A stretch of DNA of 64,000 nt from Anarhynchus alexandrinus (lineage: Eukaryota > Chordata > Aves > Charadriiformes > Charadriidae), in NCBI GenBank assembly GCA_008711295.1, contig VUYV01000146.1:1693764-1757763 (forward strand), read 5' to 3'. Position numbers and translations under genes: made by a program. Position 1 is the stretch's first letter. Every line of letters starts with the position of its first letter. Under the pieces are notes generated by a model. It had not been told where the DNA came from and searched no databases. It saw nothing but the letters and a program-made list of their open reading frames with translations. This document shows, piece after piece, positions 22,961 to 35,725 of this stretch.

Positions 22961-23321
22961 TGTTGGTTTCAGCTCAGTGTAACAACAACAGAAGTGAGAG
23001 ATAAGTTAGACTTGAACCATGCCATTGATGTAAGGTAGTTTAAGATTAGTACAGACTCAAGGGTATAAAAAAAATGAGAAAGAGAGAGAGAGACTGACTG
23101 AAACTGACTGTTCCTGGAACTGTGGGAGTGTTGTAGCAATGCCTCAGGTTGTGTTAAATTTATTCAGAATTCTATTGTATCAGATTAATCATTCTTATTC
23201 ATAGACTGCTTATTGAACAGTTAGTAGATACGAGAGTATCCTATAGGAAATTGCTTCCCTTCAGATGATGATTTTAAAGGATTTTTTTTAAGTGTTGTAA
23301 CAGTCCATTTGGATCTCTCCA
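22961..23321 (+). mobile_element. Possible solo LTR
   Basis: Starts TGTTGGTTTCAG and has a TATA-like GGGTATAAAA near 23061-23070. It ends ...GGATCTCTCCA at 23321 and is flanked by ATTTA on both sides (22956-22960 and 23322-23326). I do not recognise the family, and a 5-base AT-rich repeat can arise by chance, so this is a tentative call. Confidence 0.28.
23076..23110. repeat. GA-rich simple repeat with GACT units
   Basis: (GA)n followed by GACTGACTGAAACTGACTG. Confidence 0.85.
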
Positions 23322-26300
23322 ATTTACAGGACAACGTACTCTGTGATTTTAACTTTATGTCATAAGCTTGTCAAGAAATGCAACAAACAAATACGATAAA
23401 CAGGGGCTCAATCCCCCTTTTCCCAGGCCACTCTAGAACATGCATTCACTCATTCACCATTCAAGTTATAGGGTTTCATAACTTGCAACCTGTAACTCTT
23501 AATATCGTGCACTTATGAGGAAAAAGAAAAAAAGGAAAAAAAAAGAAAAAAGAATTATTTACGTAGCCAACGGTGGGAGAGCTCATCCTTTTGAGTCCAT
23601 CATGGTGAGGTCGTCCCCTCAGTCACACTGGGAAGCATGAAAGCCTCAGGAGTCCAGCTACTGTTGGAGATGCTTCAAAAGCTTTTTGAGTAAGCTGATG
23701 TTTTATACCTTCCAGCTTGGAGTATTGGCCTGTACCATTTCTGTTAGTAGATTCTGATGAAACTGCCAGACAAAATAAAATTTCTGCAGGACACAGCAAT
23801 TTTGCAGGAGACAGTGTCTGCATCATGGCCCTTTAACTCTGTCTGGCCACTTGTCCCATCTATATGGTGCTCTGGATTTGACCTAGTGGTGCTGCTCCCA
23901 GCATATAGCAGGCCTTAGCATGAGCTGGCTTAGCAAAAATCTAGTAAGGATTTGAGTGAACAGTCACAAGTGCTCAATAGCTTTGTGTTCAGGCCATTCA
24001 GTCTTCAGGGGGAAAGAACAAACCAACTAAAAACACCTTGTAGCCAGACAGGAAACTTCTCACAAATAGCAACTGAGTCAAGAAGATGGTAGAGTAGAAT
24101 TTAAATGTTCTGTATCCTACTTTGCTTTCTTATTGGAGCTAAAAGGTAAAAAGGAACCCGATCCTTTTCTGGGGGGAGGAAACTGTTGGAATGGTATTTA
24201 ATCCAGCTTTTAATTCACTGCTTTTGTGAAACATACAAGCTATAATTCCTTACAGACTCCACAGAAGAACCTGAAATGAATGTATTTTCAGTTTTCTTAA
24301 TTTATTATCTTTAAAGTATAGATAAATAGGGTTTTCTTACAATTAAAAGTTGTAGTGGTTCTATAAAAATAAAGGAAGTTTAACTTGGTTAAAAATGTAG
24401 TCTCCTCATCTTTCACTTTCTCTGAAACAGTAGGAACATTTCAATCAGGCCTAGTAATTACAGAAGAGTCAGGATGTTAAAATTACAATGTTGGAACAGA
24501 GGAAATAAACGAAGCACTATCTACATACACAGCTTAATACCTTTTTTAAAACAGGAATTAGAATCAGTTACTTCTATGATGAATATGGTTACTACTATGG
24601 TGGAATGTGATTCATTACAGCACCAAACAGAGAGCAAATTCCATTTTTTGCTGTATTCAAATCTGCAGTTACTGTTTGCACAACCATTAAGTCCACTAGT
24701 AGACATGTATGTTATATTTGTGTAAGTTAGGTGTACTCTAACCAGTTACAATGCTTACATCCTTGTCAAATGTTCCACAGTAGCACATTTAAATTTGGGG
24801 CAATCCAGTTCAGCTGTGGCCAATTCTTGGCTATTCTACAGAAACACTGATAACACAGTTGTAGGACCAAGAGTCTGTACTCCAACATACTATGGTATTT
24901 TTCTGTGGAAAGTCTTTGTCTTTCTCCATTCATTCCATGGCTTCCTCAACATCTATTCCTGTAACTACCAAGACATCCCATACCTTATATAGTCAAACAC
25001 CTTTCCTTATTCAGTATCCAAATAAATATGTCTGATCAGAAGCTTGGAAAAAATATTGTTACTAAAACACACACAGCAAAAGACTGGTGTTAATCATGTC
25101 TGCGACATCCATTTAGGATTTGACCATGTGTACATAATTCCATAAATCTATGCCTTGATAGCTTTGTTTCTGAAACAGGCTTCAAAATATTTTTTTCTTC
25201 ATCAATAATCGGAATTGTAAGGTTAGATCCTAGTACCTGTATTCAATCTAGATAATACTTACTCAAGCCTAGCCTCACTTGGCCAGTCTTGGGACAACTG
25301 AAGAAAAGGTGAGATTCTGGCTCTTACTTTTAAGTAATCTAATAATCAAGGCCTGGATTTTCAAAATAGTCTAAAATTACTTAAAAGTGACAATCACTTG
25401 GAATTTAGGAAAATAATTCTCTTAGGCATCTCCGGAAGTGAAGGCCTCGAATATGTTTTATTTATTTGTTAAAATAATAACAATAAATATGGTTTGCATT
25501 ATTTCTTCATTAATGCCTGGGTTAAGCCAGAATCAACATGTTACTCATGTATGGCAAAGTAAACAAAAAAATCTTTTCAATTGGCTTTTTTGCTTATTTA
25601 AATATGCTGTCCAAATAGCTTAGTTTTGTCCACTTGTTATAATATATTTTAGTAAAACTATTTTTTTTCATGAATCGCAACTGCTCTAAACACAAATCTG
25701 TGTTTCAGTTATAAAATTAATTAGACAGAAAACCAAATACCTGGAAAACATGTAAACTATGTGACCTCTATTCTCTGACCACTGTCCCACACACCCAATA
25801 TACAAATAGCTCCATGCCTTAACTACTCACACTTCATATAGCAATACAAGCAGTCACATGACATAACACTCTTAATGGCAAGGTCCAATGCAGCAGTTAA
25901 GCTGGGAATACGTTCAATTAAATCTTTGAACATTGTGTGAGCAGTGTTTTCATTCACAGTATGAGAGAAACACAGCACAGTAAAGCTTTGACTAAAAGTC
26001 AAAGCTAACTGGAGCCACAGAAAACGCGCAACTAGCAGAGCAGTTCTGCTTGAAAAGTGGTTACTAAACAATAACACTTTCTTGGCAAGTAAATGGAGCT
26101 GATCACTCTATATATGAAAGCATATTTTTTAATTTCTGTAGCAAAAAAGAAATACATGCACACTTGTCAATTCTGCATGGAGTACATGTATTTGTCCCCT
26201 TTGAACACAGAAGGAAAATTAACGGGTGAATCAGGTAATGTACTTGTAATATTAAGTACTTAGGATAACATTGAAAACTGTGGTAAAGTCCCTGTTCTGC

Positions 26301-28586
26301 CTCAGCTGCTCACTGTGACCTCCAAACAAGTTACCTAGATTATTTCTATTTGTGAGATTAAAAGCAGAACAAAGTACGCTATACATTGCATGAAGAGTTC
26401 ACTTTCAACCCATTCTGCAAAAAGCTTAGCTGAGGATATATGTGTATATACAGCACTATTGGCTTCCACACAGCCATCTGTCCAACCTTTATACTGGGAG
26501 CAGGCCTGCAAATATGGTCCCTAAATTTGCAAAAGTACACCTGAATATAGTGCATGCCCATGTGGGAATAATCCAGGGGACAGGTTAGCCTGTCAAAATT
26601 GAAATTCTTAACAATAGGCTTAGACCCACCAGCCTAATTCAATGTGTACAAACACCTTTTGGCTCTTAGCATTTCAGGCCCAGCATAAGTTAAATGTTCC
26701 CATACAGGCATGAAAAATATTTTTTTCCTCCTCGGGATGTACATGGGTTTTTATTCTGCCTCACCAATGACTGAGAGAATTCCTTACTAAGCTTCTGTCA
26801 TGGAATCTGCACTAGATGTGATGAAGCAAAAGCCAGAAAGGCTGCTGCTTAGATCCCAAGGCTTGATGTGCAGGAAAGGTCATTAGGAAAAAAAAAGCCT
26901 TTCTTTTTACAGAAAAATCATAGAATCCCACAGAGGCATTCTTTAGGGAGTCATCTCTCAGAATTCAGTTGCTGTGGGGGAACCCCTGAAAAACATAATC
27001 TACCATAATGCAAATATTGGCATGAGACATATGGGGAAGAATTTTAGATGGGAAAATGCCTACAGGCCTGGTTGAAGTGAAAAAATAAACAAAATATTCC
27101 GAAGAAGAAGGAGAGTGTTTGAGCACTGATGTGTCCAGATTAAGGGCTGTAGTATGTTTAGTCCTGCATGGGTGCACATGGAGGGAGGTGTACTAGAACA
27201 ACCAAATTTTGCCTGTTAAGGAGGTTTTGATTAGTATTCTTTAATATTGTTTTGCAATATTAATTAGCATATTTAATATGTTTAATATTGTTTAGCAATT
27301 TTAAAATATCACAATAATCAGGTTGGTCTAGCACCAGATGTGGCTTCAATACACTAGGAAGATGGCTGCAGTCCCTGCCTGTCCTGTTTCTATATAGGTC
27401 AGCATGACATACTTGTCCTACATGGGCAAACTTGAGGCATGCCTTGTGCTACAAAAGGTAGCATGAGGTAAATCACCCAGAAGCATTCTGGATTAGCAAA
27501 CTAGAGTGTCCTTACTGTCTGTACAACTCATGCAATGTTAGAAACTTTATCTCCTTATTCAGAATGGTAAAGTAGCTAGCATAACAGCCTAATTATATTT
27601 TTTTCTTGCAGATTAGTCATTAAAAAAAAATCTTGGAGTTCTTTAAGAGAAATTAAGAAGTGAGATTTTTTTGGACTTTAAGTTTAAATAAACCTCAAAA
27701 ACCACAGGGTACATCTGCCTTCTTGTTGGCTTTTGAATCCTGGAAGAAAAAAAAAACCAAAACCAAAACCAACTTGCAACCTGAATCTACTAACCACCCC
27801 ACAAATCTTTGAAAATATTTGGGTGAAAATTTTGTATAAAATTTTGTATAGATCTAATTTCTATAAATTTTTACCAATTTGGTTGATTTGTAGTCCAAAT
27901 ATATAAAAAAAATATAAAGCTATATTTTCAATCAGAACAGGTAATTGTGACCTGACAAACCAGAAAAATCCAAGCAGACAAGGGATAAGCTTTTTCTGTT
28001 TGAACTGTTCAAAGGCTAGCCTGATTAGCTTGTAACTATGCTTGCTGAAAACCTTCACAGTTAGTCTAGTTGGATCTATCCGATGAGTCTGTAAATTGAA
28101 ATGCTGAAGAACGCCACATACTTTTCTGATATCACAGTGAATACTGGATAGGAAAATTCCAAATGTCACACACAAAAAAAATACAGACAAAAAAAATATA
28201 AAGAGAATCAAAATAAGTCTTCAAAAAATGGAATTTCCTTGAGGATAGGGAAGTGGTAGTATTATTAAGACATAAATTCAATACTATTAGCACCGATGTA
28301 CTCTAAAACCCAGCAATATGGAAAACAATGTATTGCTGCATTTTCTTTTCTTTTTTTTTTATGTTTTTATTTTTATATAAAGAAAAATGGGAGAAAATAC
28401 CATGGTTTCTCACATCACCTCTTGTGGATCATTAAAGAAAATACTCTGAAATATTGAGCCTTAATGTCATTTTGATACCTAAGTAAGGACAGTATGTTTT
28501 GGCTGTGATGGATAAAAGAATGCTTTTATGCCCAGAATAGAATAAACAGCCACTCTTATTAGTAACTAAAATTTCCTTAATGTTTT
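23322..28586. other. Mixed sequence without recognisable gene
   Basis: Includes an A/G-rich tract (about 23518-23553) and a somewhat GC-richer block at 23560-23930 that may be an unrecognised old retroelement. It also has a pair of similar AT-rich units (TTTAATATTGTTT-GCAAT) within 27239-27306 and a 116-codon Phe/Leu-rich minus-strand frame (27861-28211) that I do not credit. No RNA genes seen. Confidence 0.45.
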
Positions 28587-28634
28587 CACAGAATCACAGA
28601 ATGGTCAGAGTTGGAAGGGACCTCTGGAGATCAT

Positions 28635-29331
28635 CTAGTCCAACCCCCCTTCCAAAGCAGGTTCACCTACAGCATGTTGCACAGGATGGCGTCCAGGCGG
28701 GTTTTGAATGTCTCCAGAGTGGGAGACTCCACAGCCTCTCTGGGCAGCCTGTTCCAGTGCTCTGCCACCCTCAAAGTAAAGAAGTTCCTCTTCATGTTTC
28801 GATGGAACTTCCTTCATGTTTAGATGGAACTTCCTATGTTCAAGATTGTGCCCATTATCTCTTGTCCTATCACTGGGCACCACTGAAAAAAGACTGTTCC
28901 CATCGTCTTGGCACCCTCCCTTTAATTATTTATAAGTATTGATAAGATCCCACCTCAGTCTTCTTTTCTCTCGACTAAAAAACCCAAGTCCCTCAGCCTT
29001 TCCTCATAAGAAAGATGCTCCAGTCTCCTAATCATCTTTGTAGCCTTTTGCTGGACCCTCTCCAGCAGTTCCCTGTCCTTCTTGAACCAGGGAGCCCAGA
29101 ACTGGACACAATACTCCAGATGCGGCCTCACCACGGCAGAGTAGAGGGGGACGATGACCTCCCTCGACCTGCTGGCCACACTCTTCTTGATGCACCCCAG
29201 GATGCCATTGGCTTTCTTGGCCACAAGGGCACATTGCTGGCTCATGGTCATCCTGTTGTCCACCAGGACTGCCATGTCCCTTTCCACAGAGCTGCTCTCC
29301 AGGAGGTCAGCCCCCAACTTGTACCAATGTC
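28635..29331 (-). pseudogene. CR1 ORF2 C-terminal fragment (copy C)
   Basis: Read on the minus strand, the frame from 29331 contains the [17 protein letters not shown] and MTMSQQCAL blocks, [19 protein letters not shown], the [11 protein letters not shown] block, [11 protein letters not shown] and [10 protein letters not shown], then a stop (...VERKED) caused by the same one-base loss as in copy A. The C-terminal piece (28883-28635) continues in the duplication-shifted frame to ...LEGGLD. RT catalytic motifs lie upstream of the truncation and are absent. Confidence 0.88.
28791..28834 (-). repeat. 22-bp tandem duplication in CR1 ORF2 C-terminus (copy C)
   Basis: Identical in sequence and relative position to the duplication in copy A (2991-3034). 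Confidence 0.9.
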
Positions 29332-32300
29332 TACGAAACAAGGTCTTGAATGTGAAGTAAGGCAGATTTGTCAAAGATGCCTAAGGACACACACAAATCC
29401 CATTGATTTTGGCACTTGAAAGTTGTGTACTGAAATCCCTTAGATGCTTTTGAAATTAATAACTTCAAGCCAACAGAGTCCTATTTCTTCTGTCCTTCGT
29501 TCCCTTAGTACATCCATCAAAGGTAAAATTAAGTTATTTCTAATGTATTACAGTTGGTGGGAGACATGCTAATATAAACATCTGACAAAGCTTTTACTTC
29601 ATTCCAATATTTTAATGAGGTTTCTTTAATATATATGTAGATAAATTTATTTTAAAACATTACTTTTCCATCTTAGTAGGTATCTGAAAAACAAACAAAC
29701 AAAAAGTACCGGTAATTGTTCTGCAAGAAACAGTACTATGGGATGAGATGTCTACTACCTATGGGACCCATCATCATAATTTTCATGTCACTTGTTGTAA
29801 GTTTCCAGCAAGTTAAAAATGAAGAATTTTTAAGGGTCATTTCTCTTCAGTAGCAACATAAATGCAGAATAAATCCACCAGTCTTTTAAAAGTTGCCATT
29901 CACTTATTGCTAAGAAATGTTATTTTTTCCTTTCTTATTATTTTAACTTGATTACAGTTATTCCAAATATACAATAATGTGATTAAGCGTAAAAGGTGAT
30001 GGCTACAGAACTTGGACAATGTTCTAACCAAGATATATTCAACTGGTAATTTACACCACTGTTTATGCCTATACTCATCTCAGCGGAGTGAGAGCAGAGA
30101 TTGCATTAGGTTGAATATGGCTCAGAATCACATAGCTTTTTTACTTGAGGAGGCAACAGAGGGGCATAAGATGTAAAAAAAGTAGCCATGTTGTTAAAGC
30201 ATTGACTTACATCTCAGGAATTCCAGTCTTCTGTCACAGACTTCATATGAAGTATTGGGAAGTTCACATGATCTGTCTTAAGTCTTTCTTTGAGATCAAG
30301 TTGAACAGGTCTTAAAATCCATGAATCCTCCACTTTCTCCCACACCACCCCAAAAGAAGAATATCAACCAGAGCTTGTGGACAATGAAATTGGAACTACC
30401 TTAAAGCTTTCTCTTACCCTTTAACAGTAGTACAAAAATCTTTAAGTTCAGAGGTTCAGAACCTCTTTCTTTTTTTTTTCTTTATTTTAAATAGCGTGTT
30501 TTAGATTTTCCATTTCAGCCAGAAAGAAATGTCTGAATACCACAAAAAGGCTATTCTTATATACGTTCCCAACTCAGTCAGATCTAGGGAATACTGAAAT
30601 GCTCATGACAAATCTTGTTCTCAATAAATTTCGTACCCAATTTCCATATCAAAGAAGTTCTAATGAGTTTTCTTTTATTTGGAATTAATAACCCTACCTG
30701 TCTAAAGGAATCTCCAAACCTCCAGACAGTTCAAAGTAAGCCAGAGCATAAAGGGTAAACTTGCATTCTCGTTACCAGATAGTAAACAACTTCCTATATA
30801 TTCCTGTTGGATGTTGCTCTTGCAAATAGATACTTTCTGTTTTTATAGAAAGACTTCAGAAGTTAGCATTCTGTCCTATTCCCTACTACCACTTTTTGGG
30901 GGTCTTCATAGTAGTGTGCTATTTCCTCTTTCTTTAAAAGTTTAACAAGGAATTTCCTAATTGTTCCAGTAGCCAAACTTTCTGAACAGAGTAGTTTCAA
31001 TGTTTTGCATTCCTGTAAGTAGAGCATACAGGTGGGTATGGCTAAAAATAAAGAATTGAAATAGCTAAATCTGAAGTGGTTTTACAGGACCTCGAAAAGC
31101 CCCGCAGAAAGATCTGATCAAATTACATTGGCTGGATGGAGCACTGAGGTAAAAATGTGTGTGAACACACATGGGCATACTTAGGAACAGTATCAGTTAT
31201 TTATTCCAAGTATAGAAGAAGTATCCTGTAGCAGATTCAAACTGATTTACTTAGTAGGGCTGATAGTGTTGGCAATTTATAGCACTTAACACGCCATTCT
31301 GGAATCAATACTGCAAGCCATGTTTGCCCAGCTGTATTTCCTTATATTACATATTACTTCTATGAGCTTTTCAATCACTAATAAACCTGTCCCCCAATTG
31401 GCTAAGGCAGCAATATGACAACAGATTGGAAAAGTAACCAAATATTTATTGCCAGTCAAAAAAAGGAAAAATCAGAAGCTTTTAAAAATGTATGTACTAA
31501 TAGGCACATCTACTTTATTCTGCTGCCATTCTGGTTTAGGAAAAAAAGCTTGTTTCAAAGCTTTATTGATTTTCTCCTGTTCTGAATGTGATTCCTATAA
31601 TTCGTGTAGCATCTAATTATATGTGCAATGCATTTCGTTTCCTTTGCACAAATGCTATATATATACACACTATACTACACTGTAAATTTATTAACTGGTT
31701 AGATTTTATTTTGTTTATTGACTTTGCCAACACCTTGAAGCTCTTATTCTAAGGCATTTTATTGTCTAAATCCTCAGATTGCCATTTATTTTGAAATAAA
31801 GAAATACTTTTAAAAATCTATCAAAAGTGCAAGTGCAGAATCAGAAAGAAAGTCTATCAGAGGCCATGTAGAAATAGGACAATGCAAACAAGTATGAAAT
31901 AGCCAGTCACTACAAATAAATAAAAAGAATATGGTCGGCATACTAAGAACTTTTGTGGAAATTGTATATGTACATCATCGTGGATATTATATCTTTGGGT
32001 CCATCTACTGGCCTTATATCTTATTACAGCTGTAGACTGGAGTGTATCATACAGGATTGTTAATGATTTTTAATAAACTAGCATGTATGTTAGTGATTAC
32101 ATAACAAAGTGACATAACAAAGATTACATAACATAGTTACATAACAAATCAGGGATTTCCTGTTGCAAACTCCAGTTCACACAGGTACTACACATATAAG
32201 ATTTCTGGAAACTATTAGTTACATGGAATGCACCAAATTAACTTTGTCATAAATACCCTTGCAGCTATTGCTCAATGTTACTAGGATCTGCCAGTGGTAC

Positions 32301-32795
32301 TGCAGCCCATTATTCCTATCTCACTTTTAAAAAAAAAAATAATATATAAGCCTCCGTAGGTTTTATACTCATCACTTAAAGTATATCCTAAACACATAAA
32401 GCATTATGATTTTCAACGCATTCACAATTTATGAATGCTTCGTAACTTTCTAATGGAACTACAGACCTTTTTATAATAAACATAGCCTGATTGACAAGCA
32501 ACTTTGCTGTCTGTCATACAGCCCTCACAAGCACTTGGAAGTTCTACAGAGATCCACCCATGACCAGCTGAAAACCAGAACTTCTGTCCTACATGGAGGC
32601 AAAGCAATACAGGCCAAGGAAACACCTACCCTTGACTAGAACCAAAAAAATTAGCTAAGCCTATATTATCCCTGTTATTGTCTAAACTGTTCAGAACAGT
32701 CAGCTTTTCTGAAATGGAAGTATCCACTTAAATACACATACATACATTTCAAACTAGCTAATATATGTAACAATTATAGCAGTGGTGTTTCACAG
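29332..32795. other. AT-rich sequence without recognisable gene
   Basis: No coding region or known repeat recognised, apart from a four-unit minisatellite at 32094-32149 and short A/T runs (about 30470, 32330). Confidence 0.5.
32094..32149. repeat. Short minisatellite, unit about 13-14 bp
   Basis: Four tandem units close to (GAT)TACATAACAAAG, with variants TGACATAACAAA and AGTTACATAACAAA. Confidence 0.85.
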
Positions 32796-33149
32796 TGTAT
32801 TGAGTTTAAGTGGCAAGGTTTTGGTTGAGGGGCGTTGCAGGGGTGACCTCTGTGAGAAGATGCCAGAAGCTGCTACTATGTTGGACAGAACCAATTCCAG
32901 CTGGCTCCAAGAGGGACTCCAATGCTGGCCACAGCTGAGTCAAACAGCAATGCTGGTAGCGCCTCTGTGATAACATATTTAAGAAAGAGTAGAAAAGCTG
33001 CACAACAGCAGCTGGTGGAGAGAGAAGTGAGAATATGTGAGAGAAACAACTATGCAGACATGAAGGTCAGTGAAGACAGAGGGAGAGGAGGTGCTCCAGG
33101 CGCCAGAGCAGACATTCCCCTTTAGCCTGTGGTGAAGACCATAGTGACG

Positions 33150-33480
33150 CAGGCTGTCCCCCTACAGTCCATGGAGGTCCACAGCAGTGCAGATACCCAC
33201 ATTGCAGCAGGTGGATGCACCCTGAAGGAAGCTCCAACCCATGGCCCGGGCTGGAGCAGGCTCCTGGCAGCAACTGCAGTCCATAGAGAGGAGCCCACAC
33301 AGGAGCAGGTTTTCTGGCAGGACCTGTGACCCCATTGGGGACCCACACTGGAGCAGTCCATACCTGAAGGACTGCACCCCATGGAAAGGTCCGTGCTGGA
33401 GAAGTTCTTGAAGGGCTGTAGCCCATGGGAAAGGCCCACATTGGGGAAGTTCATTAAGGACCCAACACTGGAACAGAGGA
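33150..33480 (+). repeat. Degenerate internal tandem repeats of the LTR
   Basis: Imperfect units of roughly 30-40 bp, each containing 'ccatgg' or a variant followed by '...ctggagcag' and 'ctgaagg'. They are part of the LTR and explain the open frames here. Confidence 0.6.
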
Positions 33481-33673
33481 AGAATGTGAGGAGGAAGGAG
33501 AGGCAGACAACACATTATGAACTGACCACAACCCCCATTCCCCATCCCTCTGCACCGCTTGCAGAGAGGAGGTAGAGAAGCCAGTAGTGAAGTTGAGCCT
33601 GGGACAAAGGGAGGACTTAGGGAAAGGTGTTTTTAGATTTGTTCTTATTTTTCATTATCTTACTCTGATTGGC

Positions 33674-33679
33674 AATAAA
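33674..33679 (+). promoter_or_regulatory. Polyadenylation signal (AATAAA) of the LTR
   Basis: AATAAA within 'ggcaataaattaaattaatttcccc', a block also present in degraded form in the related LTR near 37715. Confidence 0.5.
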
Positions 33680-33852
33680 TTAAATTAATTTCCCCAAGCT
33701 GTTTTGCCCGTGATAGTAATTGCTAAGTGATATCCCTGTCCTTATCTCAACCCATGAGCTTTTCATTGTATTTTCTCCCCCTGTCCTCTTGAGGAGGCAG
33801 AGTGATAGATGGTGGGCACCTGGTAGCTAGCCAAGGTCAACCTGCCACACAG

Positions 33853-35119
33853 AGCTTCCAGTTTGGCCCAACAAGCAGATTAAAAACCAAGCAAGGACTG
33901 CAATTACATGCTTTTTGCTTAACCTCTTAAAGCTGAATCTTTCTGTTACTTAATTAGGTAATTATGTCCAGTGGCTATGTCTTCCACATCTCAGCCACAC
34001 CTTTGATTTAGTAGGTGGACAAATAGGAGAAAACCAGCATGTACTGCAAACCATGTGGCAGCAAAGCAGAAATAGCAAAACATCAATTGAGAATGTCCAC
34101 CTGGTATGAAAGGAGGCCAAGAGCTTTTGCAATGGTGAATTTGGCAACAATATCTGCATAAGGATTGACAAGCTTCTGCATCGGATATGTGACATTATTA
34201 AATTGCTATTTCTAATTGATACACAGTACTTAACAGATTGTGACACTAGTTCTGAAGTATAAAATTTGCCTCATAGAGAAATGCATCATCACTCTTCAAT
34301 TCATAGGACTCAAATAAGCATGAGTATTACTGCACTGGTATTATATTGTGCCAGGAGTAACTTGGGTCATAAACTGAGTGGCAAAAGCTGGATGCTGCCA
34401 TTTTGAGTGCAGATGTGCAATTACAAGAACTCACCCTTCAAGAGGAAATCAGAATACCTTCCCAATTACCAATCAGCACATTTAATAAAAAACATTTTAA
34501 ATGAACTATTTATGAATAGTTTGGGACATTCCTAGCAGTCAAAACCATGTTATATAAAGCATAATGAAAGTTCTCTCTACGCATTCCAGGGCACACAAAA
34601 TGAAATCAACATTTTTCCTCCACCATTTTTGCCAATTAAAGTACATTATTCTAAGAAGCAAGCCAAGTTTTCTCACCCTTTCGTTTTTAAGCATAAAAAC
34701 CTGAATATTTTTCCATTTTTTTTCTCATCTAAATTTTAGTCATCAAAAGTCCTAATGCCTAATGAAAAGTCTTTATCCGCAGGAACACAATAAAGAGATG
34801 TTTTGTTAAAAACTCTTACTTTAGAAAATACAAAAGTATAATTTAGAAACACTTTTACAGCACTACTTGATTATGCAAGAAACCATTAAGACATAAGGAA
34901 AAAATCTAGACAACCAATTCAAATCTAGACCACTGACTTTTGTTCTTTTAACAGGTTCTTTCCAGTCTGTTTTCTGTACATCTAAGTCTGTACCATGGCA
35001 ACAACTCAGTAGATGTTCTCTTGTGTTTGAAAGTCACATATGACAACGCAATATAAAATGTCTCAGCAGGTGCAGCTTAGAACATCTGCACAGGTCAATG
35101 AGGGGAACATAAGCAAAAA
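33853..35119. other. AT-rich spacer between solo LTRs
   Basis: No gag, protease, pol or env similarity, so the flanking LTRs are not the ends of one provirus. Confidence 0.55.
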
Positions 35120-35130
35120 GCTGGTGTACT

Positions 35131-35720
35131 TGTTTTGGTTGTGCTGGAGTTAATTTTCTTCATAGTAGCTCATATGGGGCTAAGTTCTGGATTTGTGACC
35201 AAAACAGTGTTGATAACATACCCATATTTTAGTTATTTCTGAGCAGTGATAACATAGCATCAAGGACTTCTCTTTTTCTCACACTGCTCTGCCAGTGAGT
35301 AGGCTGAGGGTGCACAAGAGGTTGGGAGCGGACACAGCCGGGACAGCTGACCCCAACTGACCAAAGGGATATCCCATACCATATGGTGTCATGCTCAGCA
35401 ATAAAAGCTGGGGGAAAGAAGAAGGAAGGGGGATATATTTGGAGTTATGGAGTCTGTCTTCCCATGTAACTGTTTTGCGTGATGAGGTCCTACTTTCCTG
35501 GCAATGGCTAAATATCTGCCTGTCGATGAGAAGTACTAAATTAACTCCCTATTTTGTTCTGCTTGCGCGCACAGCTTTTGCTTTATCTATTAAAATGTCT
35601 TTATCTCAAGCCATGAGTTTTCTCACTTTTACACTTCTGATTCTCTCCCCCATGCAACTGCAGGGGAGTGAGAGAGCAGTTGTGTGGGGCTTAACTGCCT
35701 ACCAGGGTTAACCCATAACA
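35131..35720 (+). mobile_element. Solo LTR, about 590 bp, ERVL type
   Basis: Begins TGTTTTGGTTGTGCTGG and ends ...GGGTTAACCCATAACA. The first and last eight bases form an imperfect inverted pair. Internal blocks are 'gaccccaactgaccaaagggatatcccatacc', a TATA-like ATAAAAG at 35401 and ATTAAA at 35589, then 'tctttatctcaagccatgag' and 'gattctctccccc'. GCTGG directly follows the 3' end (35721-35725) and occurs at 35120-35124, so the true insertion edge may be 35125 (TGTACT...), or six bases may have been added at the left. No retroviral genes adjoin it. Confidence 0.85.
35401..35407 (+). promoter_or_regulatory. TATA-like element of the ERVL-type LTR
   Basis: ATAAAAG follows the conserved 'atcccataccatatggtgtcatgctcagc' block, the same place as the TATA box in the split LTR at 6411. 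Confidence 0.5.
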
Positions 35721-35725
35721 GCTGG

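Larger units (their letters stand above)
28587..29331 (-). mobile_element. CR1 LINE copy C, 5'-truncated, 745 bp
   Basis: The 3' octamers start at 28587, followed by 3' UTR, ORF2 C-terminus and part of the post-RT region. The 5' truncation is near 29331, just before the position where copy A reads 'gatgcatgggg'. Line-by-line comparison with 2787-3531 finds about a dozen mismatches and no indel over roughly 745 bp. Copies A and C also share differences from copy B, for example in the 'ctctcgactaaaaaaccc' stretch. Confidence 0.94.
32796..33847 (+). mobile_element. Solo LTR, about 1.05 kb, avian ERV type
   Basis: Starts TGTATTGAG and ends ...AACCTGCCA. CACAG occurs directly on both sides (32791-32795 and 33848-33852), a 5-bp target-site duplication. 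The body has the layout of a long avian ERV LTR: 'ggcaaggttttgg' near the start, 'acatatttaagaaag' as a TATA-like element near 32975, and a GC-rich middle of imperfect repeats around 'gcccatgg...ggagcag'. The 3' part carries AATAAA at 33674-33679, then 'tgttttgcccgtgatagtaat' and 'cttatctcaacccatgag'. Long frames on both strands (33067-33575) come from the GC-rich repeats, not genes. A related LTR is at 37015-37910. Confidence 0.82.

Noticed and set aside
26906..26935. Short 'aatcatagaatcccacag' resembling a CR1 3' tail
   Set aside because: The sequence beyond it does not continue as CR1 3' UTR, so the match is too short to call.
27861..28211. 116-codon Phe/Leu-rich minus-strand frame
   Set aside because: Hydrophobic composition follows from T/A-rich DNA and there is no recognisable family. 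Not enough for a CDS call.
33067..33575. Overlapping Cys/Pro/Trp-rich frames on both strands
   Set aside because: They lie in the GC-rich internal repeats of a solo LTR; composition explains them.
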